From D2472 sp964275585 (GTDB taxonomy: Bacteria; Pseudomonadota; Gammaproteobacteria; Magnimaribacterales; D2472): a DNA stretch of 64,000 nt. Position 1 is the first letter of the stretch, and every line of letters begins with the position of its first letter. Position numbers and translations under genes: made by a program. A model generated the notes under the pieces. That model was not told the DNA's origin. It saw only the letters and a program-made list of their open reading frames with translations, and searched no databases. The stretch lies in assembly GCA_964275585.1 (NCBI GenBank), contig CAXYCJ010000011.1:1-64000 (forward strand), read 5' to 3'. Shown piece after piece: positions 17,974-27,227 of the stretch.

Positions 17974-19598
17974 TACATATTTGGATAATTGGGACCACCA
18001 CTACCTTCTGGCGTAACCCAAGTGATGTTTTGAGAGGGATCTTTAATATCACAGGTCTTGCAATGCACACAATTCTGACCGTTGATTACAAATTTTGGCC
18101 CCCCATCACTCTCAACAACTTCGTAGACACCGGCTGGACAATATCTTTGCGCAGGCTCATCGTACATTGGCAGATTTTGTAAAATAGGAATAGAGGCATC
18201 CTTGAGAGTTAGATGACATGGTTGATCTTCTTCGTGGGTTGTATTTGAAAGAAATACAGAACTGAGCTTATCAAAACTAACTTTACCATCAGGTTTAGGG
18301 TATTCAATTTTAGGCATATCAGCTGCAGGTTTCATGCAAGCATAATCTGGCGTAGTATGACGAAGGGTGAAAGGTAGCTTGCCTCTAAAAATTAACTGAT
18401 CTATCGCATTTAATGCAGCACCAATTAAGGCACCAAATTTATGGAACATAGGACCAAAGTTTCTAGATTTATACAATTCTGAATATATCCAGCTTGATTG
18501 TACTAATTCATTAAATTGTAGGTCCCCATCTGAATTTATATTACTAAATATTGCTTCGGCTGCAAGCATTCCAGATTTCATAGCTGTATGAGAACCTTTA
18601 ATTTTAGAGAAAACCAAAGTTCCTGCATTATCGCCAACCAAAACACCGCCTGGAAATTCCATGCTGGGCAAAGACTGAAGTCCACCTTTAATCAAGGCTC
18701 GTGCTCCATAAGTCAATCGTTCTCCGCCTTCTAGGTATGGTCGAATGGAAGGATGGGTTTTCCAAGTTTGAAATTCTTCAAATGGGCTGAGGTAAGGATT
18801 TTCATAATCCAATGGAACTACATAGCCTAAATAGACTTCGTTGTTATCAGCGTGGTAAAGATATGAGCCAGCAGGAGTGTTCTTAGCACTTGGCCAACCA
18901 TTGGTATGTATAACCAATCCTTCCTCATGGTTCTCGTCTTTAATCTTCCAAACCTCCTTAAAACCGATGCCATAATGTTGAGGGTCTTTACCTTTATCCA
19001 GTTCATATTTTGCAATGAGCTCTTTGCCTAAGTGCCCTCTGCATCCTTCACCAAAAATAGTATATTTAGCCTTAATATCTATCCCTGCTTCAAAACCAGG
19101 TTTTTGTTCTCCCTTCAAACTTACCCCCATGTCTCCAGTTCTAACCCCAATTACTTTATCGTTTTCATAAAGAATCTCGCTGGCTGGAAACCCTGGAAAT
19201 ATTTCTATACCCAGATCTTCTGCTTGGGTTGCTAGCCATCTACATAGGTTTGCTAGACTTGCAACATAATTACCATGATTATTCATAGGCGGCATGACAA
19301 AAGAGGGGATAGGCATACCAAAATTTTTAAACAAGAACATTAATTTATCTTTTTTTACTGGGACAGTAAGAGGGCAGTTTTTATCTTTCCAATCTGGGAT
19401 AAGTTCGTTTAGGGCAGTTGGTTGAAAAACATTACCAGAAAGAATATGTGCACCAATTTCCGACCCTTTTTCTAGCAAACATATCTCCAAAGGTTGATCA
19501 TTTTCTTTGGCCAGTTGAGCAAGTTTAATTGCTGCGCTTAAACCAGATGGACCTCCACCTACGATCACTACATCGTATTGCATTACTTCTCTTTCCAT
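17973..19598 (-). CDS. Electron transfer flavoprotein-ubiquinone oxidoreductase
   Basis: Peripheral membrane flavoprotein passing electrons from ETF to ubiquinone, the outlet for acyl-CoA dehydrogenases. 541 residues, the normal length. N-terminal FAD motif VVIVGGGPSGLSAAI, the ALIKGGLQSLPSMEFPGG quinone-region motif, and the C-terminal 4Fe-4S ferredoxin-like part with RYCPAGVYE, NCVHCKTCDIKDP and GGPNYPNM are all present; the four cluster cysteines are seen. ATG 19598 is preceded by GAGGGAG at good spacing. It is divergent from etfBA across 141 bases, so the complete ETF electron chain is clustered. Confidence 0.95.
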   Translation of the reverse strand: MEREVMQYDVVIVGGGPSGLSAAIKLAQLAKENDQPLEICLLEKGSEIGAHILSGNVFQPTALNELIPDWKDKNCPLTVPVKKDKLMFLFKNFGMPIPSFVMPPMNNHGNYVASLANLCRWLATQAEDLGIEIFPGFPASEILYENDKVIGVRTGDMGVSLKGEQKPGFEAGIDIKAKYTIFGEGCRGHLGKELIAKYELDKGKDPQHYGIGFKEVWKIKDENHEEGLVIHTNGWPSAKNTPAGSYLYHADNNEVYLGYVVPLDYENPYLSPFEEFQTWKTHPSIRPYLEGGERLTYGARALIKGGLQSLPSMEFPGGVLVGDNAGTLVFSKIKGSHTAMKSGMLAAEAIFSNINSDGDLQFNELVQSSWIYSELYKSRNFGPMFHKFGALIGAALNAIDQLIFRGKLPFTLRHTTPDYACMKPAADMPKIEYPKPDGKVSFDKLSSVFLSNTTHEEDQPCHLTLKDASIPILQNLPMYDEPAQRYCPAGVYEVVESDGGPKFVINGQNCVHCKTCDIKDPSQNITWVTPEGSGGPNYPNM

Positions 19599-19686
19599 GA
19601 TCTGTCTCCCTCTTTTTTTAGTAGTAAAAAAACATTACAATCATATCCCATACGAAACCATTGAACGAATATTATTATATAAAAAA

Positions 19687-19714
19687 TTGATAATAAATTA
19701 TAACTAAATATAAT
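19687..19714 (+). promoter_or_regulatory. Predicted sigma70 promoter of etfBA
   Basis: TTGATA (19687-19692) and a perfect TATAAT (19709-19714) are separated by 16 bases. This predicts a start of transcription near 19721 and a leader of about 20 bases before the etfB ATG at 19740. The rest of the 141-base divergent region presumably holds the ETF-QO promoter on the other strand; no operator palindrome is obvious. Confidence 0.5.
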
Positions 19715-19739
19715 AGTTTAACTAAACGAGATTGAATTT

Positions 19740-20492
19740 ATGAAAATTATAGTACCTGTAAAACGAGTTGTTGATTATAACGTTAAGGTTAGACCCCTTA
19801 GCGACCAGTCAAATGTTGATCTCAATAACGTAAAGATGGCAATGAACCCATTTTGTGAAATTGCTATTGAAGAAGCTGTAAGACTTAAAGAGGCTGGAAC
19901 AGCTACCGAAGTCATAGCAGTTACAGTTGGAACCTCAGCTTCACAAGAGCAATTAAGAACAGCTTTAGCCCTTGGCGCAGATAGAGCAATTTTAATTGAG
20001 ACAGAAGTATTATTAGAACCTTTGGCTATTTCCAAAGCTTTGTCTAAGGTTATAGAAAAAGAGTCTCCCCAACTAGTTATCCTTGGTAAACAAGCAATTG
20101 ATGGCGACAACAACCAAACAGGTCAAATGCTTGCAGCTTTGCTAAATTATGCGCAGGCAACTTTTGCTTCAGAAATATCCATTGAAGGCGACTCGGCTTC
20201 TGTTACTCGTGAGATTGACGGTGGACTTCAGACGATTAAAGTATCTTTGCCTGCAATCGTTACGACCGACCTTCGCTTGAATGAGCCTAGGTATGCTTCA
20301 TTACCTAATATTATGAAAGCCAAGAAAAAAGAAATGGATGTTCAGCCCGTTGATAGTCTTGGTATAGATATAGCGCCTCGCTTAGAGCTTGTGTCGGTAG
20401 AGCCACCAGCTACAAGAGCAGAAGGAATTATAGTTGAATCAGTTGAAGAACTAGTTAGTAAATTAAAAAATGAAGCGAAGGTGATTTCATGA
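19740..20492 (+). CDS. etfB: Electron transfer flavoprotein, beta subunit
   Basis: Small subunit of the ETF heterodimer, which carries AMP and helps hold the FAD that accepts electrons from acyl-CoA dehydrogenases. 250 residues with the N-terminal KIIVPVKRVVDYNVKVR, the motif NPFCEIAIEEAVRLKE, VILGKQAIDGDNNQTGQM and the signature loop VTTDLRLNEPRYASLPNIMKAK. It overlaps etfA by four bases (ATGA). Confidence 0.97.
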   Translation: MKIIVPVKRVVDYNVKVRPLSDQSNVDLNNVKMAMNPFCEIAIEEAVRLKEAGTATEVIAVTVGTSASQEQLRTALALGADRAILIETEVLLEPLAISKALSKVIEKESPQLVILGKQAIDGDNNQTGQMLAALLNYAQATFASEISIEGDSASVTREIDGGLQTIKVSLPAIVTTDLRLNEPRYASLPNIMKAKKKEMDVQPVDSLGIDIAPRLELVSVEPPATRAEGIIVESVEELVSKLKNEAKVIS

Positions 20493-21418
20493 GCATATTA
20501 GTAATAGCAGAACACGATAATTCTAGTCTTAAGCCGTCGACACTTAATACTGTGGCCGCGGCCAAGGAGATCGGAGACTCAGTGCATTTGCTTGTAGCTG
20601 GAAGTTCCTGTCAAGGCGTTGCAGATGCATGCGCTATAGTTGAAGGTGTTGAAAAGGTTCTCTTGGCTGATGATGTTGCTTATGCAAATCAATTAGCAGA
20701 GAGCACATCGAATCTTATTAAATCAGTTGCTGCTGATTATTCGTATATTCTTGCACCTGCAACTACCTTTGGTAAAAATGTCTTACCAAGACTAAGTGCA
20801 TTGCTCGACGTCCAGCAGATTTCAGAGATTACAGAAGTTGTATCTGCAGACACTTTCAAAAGACCTATTTATGCAGGAAGCTGTATTGCGACAGTTAAAT
20901 CTAACGATGCAACCAAAGTAATTACCGTAAGAGCAACTGCGTTTGATCCAGTTAGTGATTCCGGTGGATCGGCTTCTATTGAAACTATTGCCCCTGAGGG
21001 TGTATCTGATCTTTCATCCTTCGTTGGAGAAGAGATTGCAAAAAGCGATAGACCAGAACTCACAGCAGCAAGTATTGTTATTTCTGGTGGAAGAGGAATG
21101 CAATCAGGTGAAAACTTCCATTTATTAGAAACTATTGCAGACAAACTTGGTGCTGCGGTTGGAGCTTCTAGAGCTGCAGTTGATGCAGGCTTTGTTCCTA
21201 ATGATTATCAGGTCGGTCAAACAGGTAAAATTGTTGCCCCAGATTTATATATAGCAGTAGGTATCAGTGGAGCTATTCAGCATTTAGCTGGAATGAAAGA
21301 TTCAAAAGTGATTGTTGCCATCAACAAAGATGAAGATGCACCTATATTCCAAGTTGCAGACTATGGATTGGTTGCTGATTTGTTTGATGCTTTACCTGAG
21401 CTATCAGAAAAACTTTAA
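20489..21418 (+). CDS. etfA: Electron transfer flavoprotein, alpha subunit
   Basis: Large ETF subunit, binding FAD. 309 residues. The C-terminal FAD domain shows SGGRGMQSGENFHLLE, GAAVGASRAAVDAGFVPND, QVGQTGKIVAPDLYIAVGIS and GAIQHLAGMKDSKVIVAINKD, which are the ETF-alpha signature blocks. The electrons go on to the ETF-QO encoded divergently next door. It ends one base from the convergent acyl-CoA dehydrogenase gene. Confidence 0.97.
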   Translation: MSILVIAEHDNSSLKPSTLNTVAAAKEIGDSVHLLVAGSSCQGVADACAIVEGVEKVLLADDVAYANQLAESTSNLIKSVAADYSYILAPATTFGKNVLPRLSALLDVQQISEITEVVSADTFKRPIYAGSCIATVKSNDATKVITVRATAFDPVSDSGGSASIETIAPEGVSDLSSFVGEEIAKSDRPELTAASIVISGGRGMQSGENFHLLETIADKLGAAVGASRAAVDAGFVPNDYQVGQTGKIVAPDLYIAVGISGAIQHLAGMKDSKVIVAINKDEDAPIFQVADYGLVADLFDALPELSEKL

Positions 21419-21419
21419 A

Positions 21420-22526
21420 CTACTGATTTGAAGTAATATTTAAACCCAGTTTGTCAATATTTTGACTAGCTGAACCATTGATTAGCTCGCATTCTTTGGC
21501 CAGCAAACAATAGCGCCAAAGCACATAATCCTTATCCACACCCGTGCCACCATGGAGGTGCTGCGCTGAATAACTAATTCTGTGACAAGCATTTCCTGCC
21601 CAAATTTTTGAAACCAAAGCATCGTTTTCACAATCTAGATTGGTATTAAGGTTAACCGCCGCTTGTTGATTAACAAGTCGTAAGCACTCTAGATCAATAA
21701 AGCAGTCAGCAGCTCTATGAGAAACAGCTTGGAATGACCCTATCACTCGACCGAATTGTTCCCTTTCAGAAGTGTAGCTAGCAACCAATGAAGTCATTTT
21801 TTCAGTGATCCCTAGAGCCAGATAACTTCTCATGACCATATTAATCTGAAGGAGGTATTTTAAAGCTTCTAAGCCTCGACCATCCGCATGAATAATAGCT
21901 GATCTATCTACGTTCACAGAATCGAGATCTACTTTAAAAGCAGGGGAGTTAGCTGTGGTTGCAAGTTCAGAGATACTAACTTTATTTGAATCTACAAGGA
22001 CCAATAACACGCCTTCGTTTGAATTAACTGAAATCAAAATGCTCTTTGATTTAGATGTAAGTTCAGACAGATACTTAGTTCCCGTAATGATTAAATTATC
22101 TCCACTAATCTCAGCTCTGGTAAGAGGATTTTCAGGGTCTTGATTCAAGGGCTCTAAAATTGCAGAAGTATGAATCTCGCCACTAATGATTGCACCTATT
22201 AAAGCAAGGTGAGTTTTTTCTTCACTAAACTTCTGTATCGTTTGGGCTACGTCAACCAAGCACCCAACCAAACTTAAAGGTGCAGCGTGGTAACCAAGTC
22301 TCTCAAATAGAATTCCAAGGTCATAAAGGTTCTCTCCGCTGCCACCGTATTCCTCATTAATACCAAGTCCAAGGTAACCATTTCTGGCTAGCAACGAGAG
22401 TAGTTGCTCATCGTGTTTAAAATCAACATCAAACTCTTTGAGTTTTTCTGGAGTACATTGCTCGAGTAAGATCTTATCTAAAGAGTCTCTAATTTCACTT
22501 TGATGAGTGAGTTCTGAAAAATCCAT
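21420..22526 (-). CDS. Acyl-CoA dehydrogenase, short (beta-type) subunit of a pair
   Basis: 368 residues with acyl-CoA dehydrogenase layout: helical N-domain with GYLGLGINEEYGGSG, a weakly conserved central domain (LVDVAQTIQKF...), and C-domain SEREQFGRVIGSFQAVSHRAAD plus LHGGTGVDKDYVLWRY. At the place where medium-chain enzymes carry the catalytic Glu (YEGT) this protein reads LINGSAS, so the usual base is absent. Adjacent to a second dehydrogenase of 393 residues and overlapping it by one base, it resembles the two-gene alpha2beta2 dehydrogenases known from steroid side-chain catabolism. The pair probably oxidises a bulky acyl-CoA and passes electrons to the neighbouring ETF. Substrate is inference. 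Confidence 0.8.
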   Translation of the reverse strand: MDFSELTHQSEIRDSLDKILLEQCTPEKLKEFDVDFKHDEQLLSLLARNGYLGLGINEEYGGSGENLYDLGILFERLGYHAAPLSLVGCLVDVAQTIQKFSEEKTHLALIGAIISGEIHTSAILEPLNQDPENPLTRAEISGDNLIITGTKYLSELTSKSKSILISVNSNEGVLLVLVDSNKVSISELATTANSPAFKVDLDSVNVDRSAIIHADGRGLEALKYLLQINMVMRSYLALGITEKMTSLVASYTSEREQFGRVIGSFQAVSHRAADCFIDLECLRLVNQQAAVNLNTNLDCENDALVSKIWAGNACHRISYSAQHLHGGTGVDKDYVLWRYCLLAKECELINGSASQNIDKLGLNITSNQ

Positions 22527-23707
22527 TATCGAGTCCTAGGCATGAGCAAGCCGGCCATGGCAATAATATCTCTTTGAACTTCGTTAGTGCCACCGCCAAA
22601 GGTAAGGATAGATGCAGTCCTGTACATTCTCTCGAGTTTTGCATTTAATACAGACAGCTCGGAGTCATTTTTTAACAGACTAAGCTCTCCCATTATCTCC
22701 ATTAACAGCCTGTATGCTTCTATAAAAAATTCAGAGCCGTACACCTTAGCAACAGAGGCTTCAGCCATGTTTAGTTGACCTGATTCCATGATCCATGTTT
22801 GTTTCCAACAAATAAGCTTTAAGGCTTCAACTCCAGCATAAACCTGTGCAAAGTTATGTTTGACCCACGAGAGATCTGCTAAAGACTGATCATTATTAAT
22901 CTTGGTGGTCTCTGCAAGCTTAAGTACGTTTCTGTAAAGCTCTTCAACTGGACCGTGATTAACTAAAGCCAAACGCTCTAAATTAAGCTGACTGGTTATA
23001 AGCGACCAGCCGTGATTGATTTCGCCAACAAGGTTTGAATCTGGAACACGAATGTTGTCGTAAAAAGTAGCGTTGGTTCTTACATCGCCTAAGGTATTAA
23101 TTGCTGACATTGAAAAACCAGGGTCGTCGGTTGGCACGATGAACATTGAAATGCCTTTGTGATTCTTGGCTTCAAAATCTGTTCTTGCTGCCAGCCAAAT
23201 ATAGTCCGAGAAGTTTGCCAAGCTGGTCCACATTTTTTGACCGTTAATTAAATAGCCATCGGGCTCTTTGATTGCTTTGGTTTGCAGCGAAGCCAAATCT
23301 GTTCCTGAGTTAGGTTCTGAATAGCCAATGCCAAAAATAAGTTCGCCTCGAAGAATCTTGGTGGCTATTTCCTCTTTAGCCCAATCAGATCCGTGTTCTG
23401 CAATCATGGGACCGACTGATTCAGTTGTTAGAAAAGGGAAGGGGAAACCGGTTCGCATCACAGTCTCTACAAAGATGTATTGCTCTATAGGACTTAATTC
23501 TTTACCACCCAATTCTTTTTTCCAACTCAAGCCTATCCAACCATCTGCACCCATGGTACGCATAGCCTTTTTAAATTCAGGCCCGCCGCCTTCAAAGTGT
23601 TTGGGATTATTTAACTCTGTTCTTAGTGCAGGCGTTAATAAGCCTTCAAAGTATTCTTGAAGTTCTGCTTTTAATTTAGCTTGTTTTGTATTTAGTTGTA
23701 TTAACAT
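22526..23707 (-). CDS. Acyl-CoA dehydrogenase, long (alpha-type) subunit of a pair
   Basis: 393 residues from ATG 23707 (TTG 23740 is in frame but has no ribosome site). The FAD-domain motif GIGYSEPNSGTDLASLQTKA and MWTSLANFSDYIWLAARTD are clear, and the C-terminus reads MYRTASILTFGGGTNEVQRD. The family base Glu is replaced by Gly (FGGGTNEVQ in place of YEGTSQIQ), as in heterotetrameric steroid-type dehydrogenases where the base sits elsewhere. It is the first gene of a two-gene minus-strand unit with the 368-residue partner. Likely role: alpha,beta-dehydrogenation of an unidentified acyl-CoA. Confidence 0.82.
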   Translation of the reverse strand: MLIQLNTKQAKLKAELQEYFEGLLTPALRTELNNPKHFEGGGPEFKKAMRTMGADGWIGLSWKKELGGKELSPIEQYIFVETVMRTGFPFPFLTTESVGPMIAEHGSDWAKEEIATKILRGELIFGIGYSEPNSGTDLASLQTKAIKEPDGYLINGQKMWTSLANFSDYIWLAARTDFEAKNHKGISMFIVPTDDPGFSMSAINTLGDVRTNATFYDNIRVPDSNLVGEINHGWSLITSQLNLERLALVNHGPVEELYRNVLKLAETTKINNDQSLADLSWVKHNFAQVYAGVEALKLICWKQTWIMESGQLNMAEASVAKVYGSEFFIEAYRLLMEIMGELSLLKNDSELSVLNAKLERMYRTASILTFGGGTNEVQRDIIAMAGLLMPRTR

Positions 23708-23767
23708 CTCAACTAGTAGTATCTCATTTTGTATTCTCAATTCAATATCTTGGTGTATTATTTAGTC

Positions 23768-23938
23768 ATGGCTAGTTACTCCCGAACAATGGATTTCCTT
23801 CATCAAAAACTTTTGCAAGCAAGAACAAAAGACCAAGAGGACAAGATAGTTAACTGGATGCTTGCTGAAGCACAATTAAAGCAGGCTGCAGAAAAGAACA
23901 ATCCAAATAGCAGGTCAGATATGATGAAAATAAAATAG
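23768..23938 (+). CDS. Small charged hypothetical protein
   Basis: A 56-residue frame from ATG 23768 (in-frame TTG 23729 would lengthen it by 13). It is rich in Lys, Gln and Asp, appears helical (MDFLHQKLLQARTKDQEDK) and has no membrane segment. I do not recognise it. It lies between the divergent acyl-CoA dehydrogenase gene and the first gene of the next operon, 17 bases before it, without a convincing ribosome site. It may be a genuine small protein or a chance frame. Confidence 0.35.
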   Translation: MASYSRTMDFLHQKLLQARTKDQEDKIVNWMLAEAQLKQAAEKNNPNSRSDMMKIK

Positions 23939-23955
23939 GGTATGTCTAAATATAA

Positions 23956-24507
23956 ATGAAAAACATCCTCCTCATGTTGATGGTCTTTGGGAGCTTTGGA
24001 GCCTTAGGACTAGATTCCACATCTAATAACTCCGAAGGATGTGACAATACAAATTTTGAGATTGATAAACCAGAATACGCAGAGACTGAAGAAGAGCGTG
24101 TGGCAAGGTTAAATCAAGAATTGATGGCTGCCTTAAATCAATTTGATAGATGTTTTGATACTTTGAATAAATCTACATCTTCAAGCGACTCCTCAAAGTC
24201 TAATAATAGTAATTCCTCCTCATCAATCGCTAGTAATACCGCATCAGGCAATGAGCCAATCACAACTCAAGAACAACCTCTCAATACTGCTCCTGATCAA
24301 AATTCTATAAATAATACTTCAGTACCCATAGAAGATATTCCTGGAGACAATGGCTCAATTCCATCTGATACACCTTACGATCCTAGTGATGATAGAACAG
24401 CAAGGCAACTTTGGGATGAAGCTAATGCTACCAAAGATCCTAAGCTACGGGAGTTATATTTTGACGGATACAGGAAATACAAAGGAGCGCAAAAGAATGA
24501 TGGATAG
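23956..24507 (+). CDS. Secreted Ser/Asn-rich hypothetical protein, first gene of the VWA/ExbB-like system
   Basis: 183 residues. A signal peptide is evident (MKNILLMLMVFGSFGALG, cleavage near residue 18), followed by an acidic helical stretch with two Cys, a low-complexity Ser/Asn/Pro/Gln segment (about residues 75-135), and an acidic C-terminus with ARQLWDEANATKDPKLREL. No catalytic motif. Low-complexity linkers of this sort are common in periplasmic or surface proteins that span a gap. It is co-directional with the next seven genes, 65 bases before the lipoprotein gene, so membership in the same system is likely but not proven. Confidence 0.6.
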   Translation: MKNILLMLMVFGSFGALGLDSTSNNSEGCDNTNFEIDKPEYAETEEERVARLNQELMAALNQFDRCFDTLNKSTSSSDSSKSNNSNSSSSIASNTASGNEPITTQEQPLNTAPDQNSINNTSVPIEDIPGDNGSIPSDTPYDPSDDRTARQLWDEANATKDPKLRELYFDGYRKYKGAQKNDG

Positions 24508-24572
24508 TAATTAATTGCTTAATAGAAATTACTATATTAATCTTTAAGCATATAAAGCAAATTATTAAAATC

Positions 24573-25774
24573 ATGAATCCCAAATACTTAACATTAATTC
24601 TCTTAGCATTTGTCGCTAGTTGTTCCACGACATCTGGCGTTGGCCCACAATATCAGTCTGGAGGTGAAAAGGTGGTAATTGAAAATGCAGAACCTTTTGA
24701 TGTTGCTATTGCCATTTTTGACCCCCGGATTATCAGACCAATCATCATACGGTGAAAAGGGTGTTTGGCCTGAATTAAGACGAGCTGAATCTATGTATAT
24801 GGCTGTGCATTTAAGAGATGTTCTTGCAAAATCTGAATCCTATGGGGCGGTAAGGGTTGTACCAAATCTATTATCTAGCTCTGATGTATACATCAGTGCT
24901 CAGATAATTCAATCAAATGGTGAAGATGTTGCTATCAAAATTAAGGTAATTGATTCAACAGGCAAGACATGGATTTCAAAAAAATATTCGCACAGAGTAA
25001 AAACCCATTACATTTAACAACCCCAGAAATAAAAATTCCAAAGGGGTCTTACTGTTAGATCCTTACGAACCAATTTATCAAAAAATTAATTCAGATATTG
25101 CCAAATATATTAAAAGAAATGTAAAGACAAAAAAAGCTGATTTAATAAACACTGTTACAGATATTCGTTATGCTCAGAATTTTTCACCAGATGCATTTAC
25201 CGATATTCTTAGCAAAAGAAATAATAGCTATAAACTGAATGGAAAACCTGATCCAGACGACCCTATGATGCTAAGAATAAAAAATATCCAATACCGTGAC
25301 CAGATGTTTATAGATAACATGCAAATTCACTATAATAGCTTTGCTTCCGATATGAGCCTTAGTTATAAGATTTGGCAAGAACAGTCCTTTGCTGAATCTA
25401 AGTCAGCTAGAGAAGCAGCTAGCGCTGCATTTTGGCAAGGTGTTGCAGGTGCAGTTGTTTTAGCAGCTACTGTTTCTGCTGCTGGAGATTCTGACTCATA
25501 TGAGGGCGCAAGAAATACAGCTATTGTTGGTGGAGCAGTTGCAGGATCATTATTTAACAGCAGTTTTAAAAGTAGCTCAGAAGCAAAAATTCACCGTGAC
25601 ACATTAAATGAGATATCTGAATCGATTGATGGTAGTTTATCTCCTAGCGTTATAGAAATGGAAGACATGACCGTAACTATAACCGGAACTGCTGATGAGC
25701 AAACTGCTCAATGGAAAGAAATTCTTATAAAGATATATAACGCCGAAACCGAGAAAACAAAAACCTTCCTATAA
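24573..25774 (+). pseudogene. Envelope lipoprotein gene broken by two single-base frame breaks
   Basis: Three successive reading frames together encode one lipoprotein of about 400 residues. Frame one (from ATG 24573) gives a lipobox LLAFVASCSTTSG. It shifts at the CCCCC run near 24722-24726: dropping one C continues IFDP into GLSDQSSYGEKGVW. The second frame ends at 25017 after HRVKTHYI; dropping one A from the AAAAA run at 24999-25003 continues HRVKPITFNNPRNKN into the third frame, which is open to 25774. The middle part (LRDVLAKSESYGAVRVVPN...) looks like an outer-membrane assembly lipoprotein; the end has a Gly/Ala-rich hydrophobic stretch (GVAGAVVLAATVSAAG, IVGGAVAGSLF). Two homopolymer indels in one gene suggest either consensus error or recent decay. 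Confidence 0.65.
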
Positions 25775-25808
25775 TAATTTTTTATTTTAAATTAGTCCTT
25801 GCATATAA

Positions 25809-27227
25809 TTGGATATTATTAAATTCTTAGCAAATCTATCACAATCTCAGAAAATATGGACTGTAATAGTATCCTCAACCTTGCTTGCTTTTTTATGGTT
25901 TGCTTTTGTTTCTAATATTCAAACTTCTCTAAATAATCAGACTTCTTCACTGCCAATTGTCGACCAGCTATCTAGTCTAGACTGCATAGAAAACGATTTA
26001 AAAATACCTTTATGCAAAGATAGAGATCTAGCATTAGAAAACATGAAGCTTTTGCAAGAGTTAAAAGTTGAACTTATTGACAACAATACAGAGCTATGGG
26101 CGCTTGATGAATTTAATGATTTACAGAAATTAGTTGCTGAAGGAGATGCTTTATTCAGTGAAGAGTTCTTTGCTAAATCTAACAATATTTACCTTGAAGC
26201 TATTTTAGCATCTCAAGGGTTAATAGAAGCAGCCAATATCTCAATTAAAGACTCTATCCAGAATGGTTATAAGCAATTATTACTAAATGAGTGGCAAGAG
26301 GCAGAATATTCTTTTAGATCGGCTCTACTTATTGATCCCAATCACATCCTTGCAAACAAAGGTTTGTCGAGGTCTTTGGTTCTCGAGCAAATCTTAATTT
26401 ATTTAGATGAAGCAAGATTGCGAATTAAAATTAATTCCCTAGATGAAGCCAAGGAAGTTATTCTCAAAGCTTTTAATTTAGACGATGAGAATATTCAAGT
26501 TCAAGATGCTAAATTAAAAGTTAATCAATTAATCAGAGAAAGAGATTTAGAGATTGCAATCCGTCGTGGGTACAATTTACTTAAAAAAGAAAAGTTCAAA
26601 GAAGCTGCCATTAATTTTAATCAAGCCTTGTCCATAGACCAAACATCAGAACCGGCAAAAATTGGGTTAATTGAAGTCGCAGAAGGAATAAAGAGAGCTA
26701 AAATAAGACAGGAAAGGGCTTTGGCTCAAGAATCCTTTAATTTAGAAGACTTTTCAAAATCTGCAACTCATTATAAAAATATATTAGGTATAGACAAAAG
26801 TATTAGTTTTGCGGTTCTTGGGTTAAGAGAGGCTAATAACTTCATTGCACTCGAAAAAAATATTAATAGGTACCTGAATAATCCAGAAAGACTATCTAGC
26901 TCAGCTGTTTATAATGAAGCTCAGAGGCTAATTACTTTCAGCAGTTCATATGAATTACGAGAAAGATTGCTGGCTATGAAAAATTCATTAATAGCTCTTT
27001 TAAATGAATATTCCCAATTGATCAAGTTAACTATATCCTCAGACAACAAAACAAATATTTCTATTGTAAATGGCAGTAACCTAGGTTCTTTTACTTCTAG
27101 AGAAATGAAATTATTTCCAGGTACTTATACTCTTATTGGCAAAAGAAAAGGATATATTACAGTTAGAGAAGTTATTAATTTAACAGAAACATCTTCCTTG
27201 AGATTAGCTTGTAATAAGAAAATATAA
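25809..27227 (+). CDS. Membrane-anchored TPR-like protein with PEGA-like C-terminus
   Basis: 472 residues. One N-terminal membrane span (about 16-36, WTVIVSSTLLAFLWFAFVS) places the rest in the periplasm. Helical repeats of TPR type run from about 150 to 340, with recognisable units ending in ALLIDPNHILANKGL, ALSIDQTSEPAKIGL and ILGIDKSISFAVLGL. The last 65 residues (LTISSDNKTNISIVNGSNLG ... PGTYTLIGKRKGYITV) look like a PEGA-type beta domain. The start must be TTG 25809: it directly follows an in-frame stop and no ATG lies before the span. It overlaps the next gene by one base. Probable scaffold of the system; not a named protein. Confidence 0.7.
   Translation: MDIIKFLANLSQSQKIWTVIVSSTLLAFLWFAFVSNIQTSLNNQTSSLPIVDQLSSLDCIENDLKIPLCKDRDLALENMKLLQELKVELIDNNTELWALDEFNDLQKLVAEGDALFSEEFFAKSNNIYLEAILASQGLIEAANISIKDSIQNGYKQLLLNEWQEAEYSFRSALLIDPNHILANKGLSRSLVLEQILIYLDEARLRIKINSLDEAKEVILKAFNLDDENIQVQDAKLKVNQLIRERDLEIAIRRGYNLLKKEKFKEAAINFNQALSIDQTSEPAKIGLIEVAEGIKRAKIRQERALAQESFNLEDFSKSATHYKNILGIDKSISFAVLGLREANNFIALEKNINRYLNNPERLSSSAVYNEAQRLITFSSSYELRERLLAMKNSLIALLNEYSQLIKLTISSDNKTNISIVNGSNLGSFTSREMKLFPGTYTLIGKRKGYITVREVINLTETSSLRLACNKKI

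Noticed and set aside
24508..24572. Inverted repeat TGCTTAA/TTAAGCA (24516-24522 and 24544-24550) as a terminator or operator
   Set aside because: The stem is short and AT-only apart from one G-C per arm; such pairs occur by chance in this base composition.
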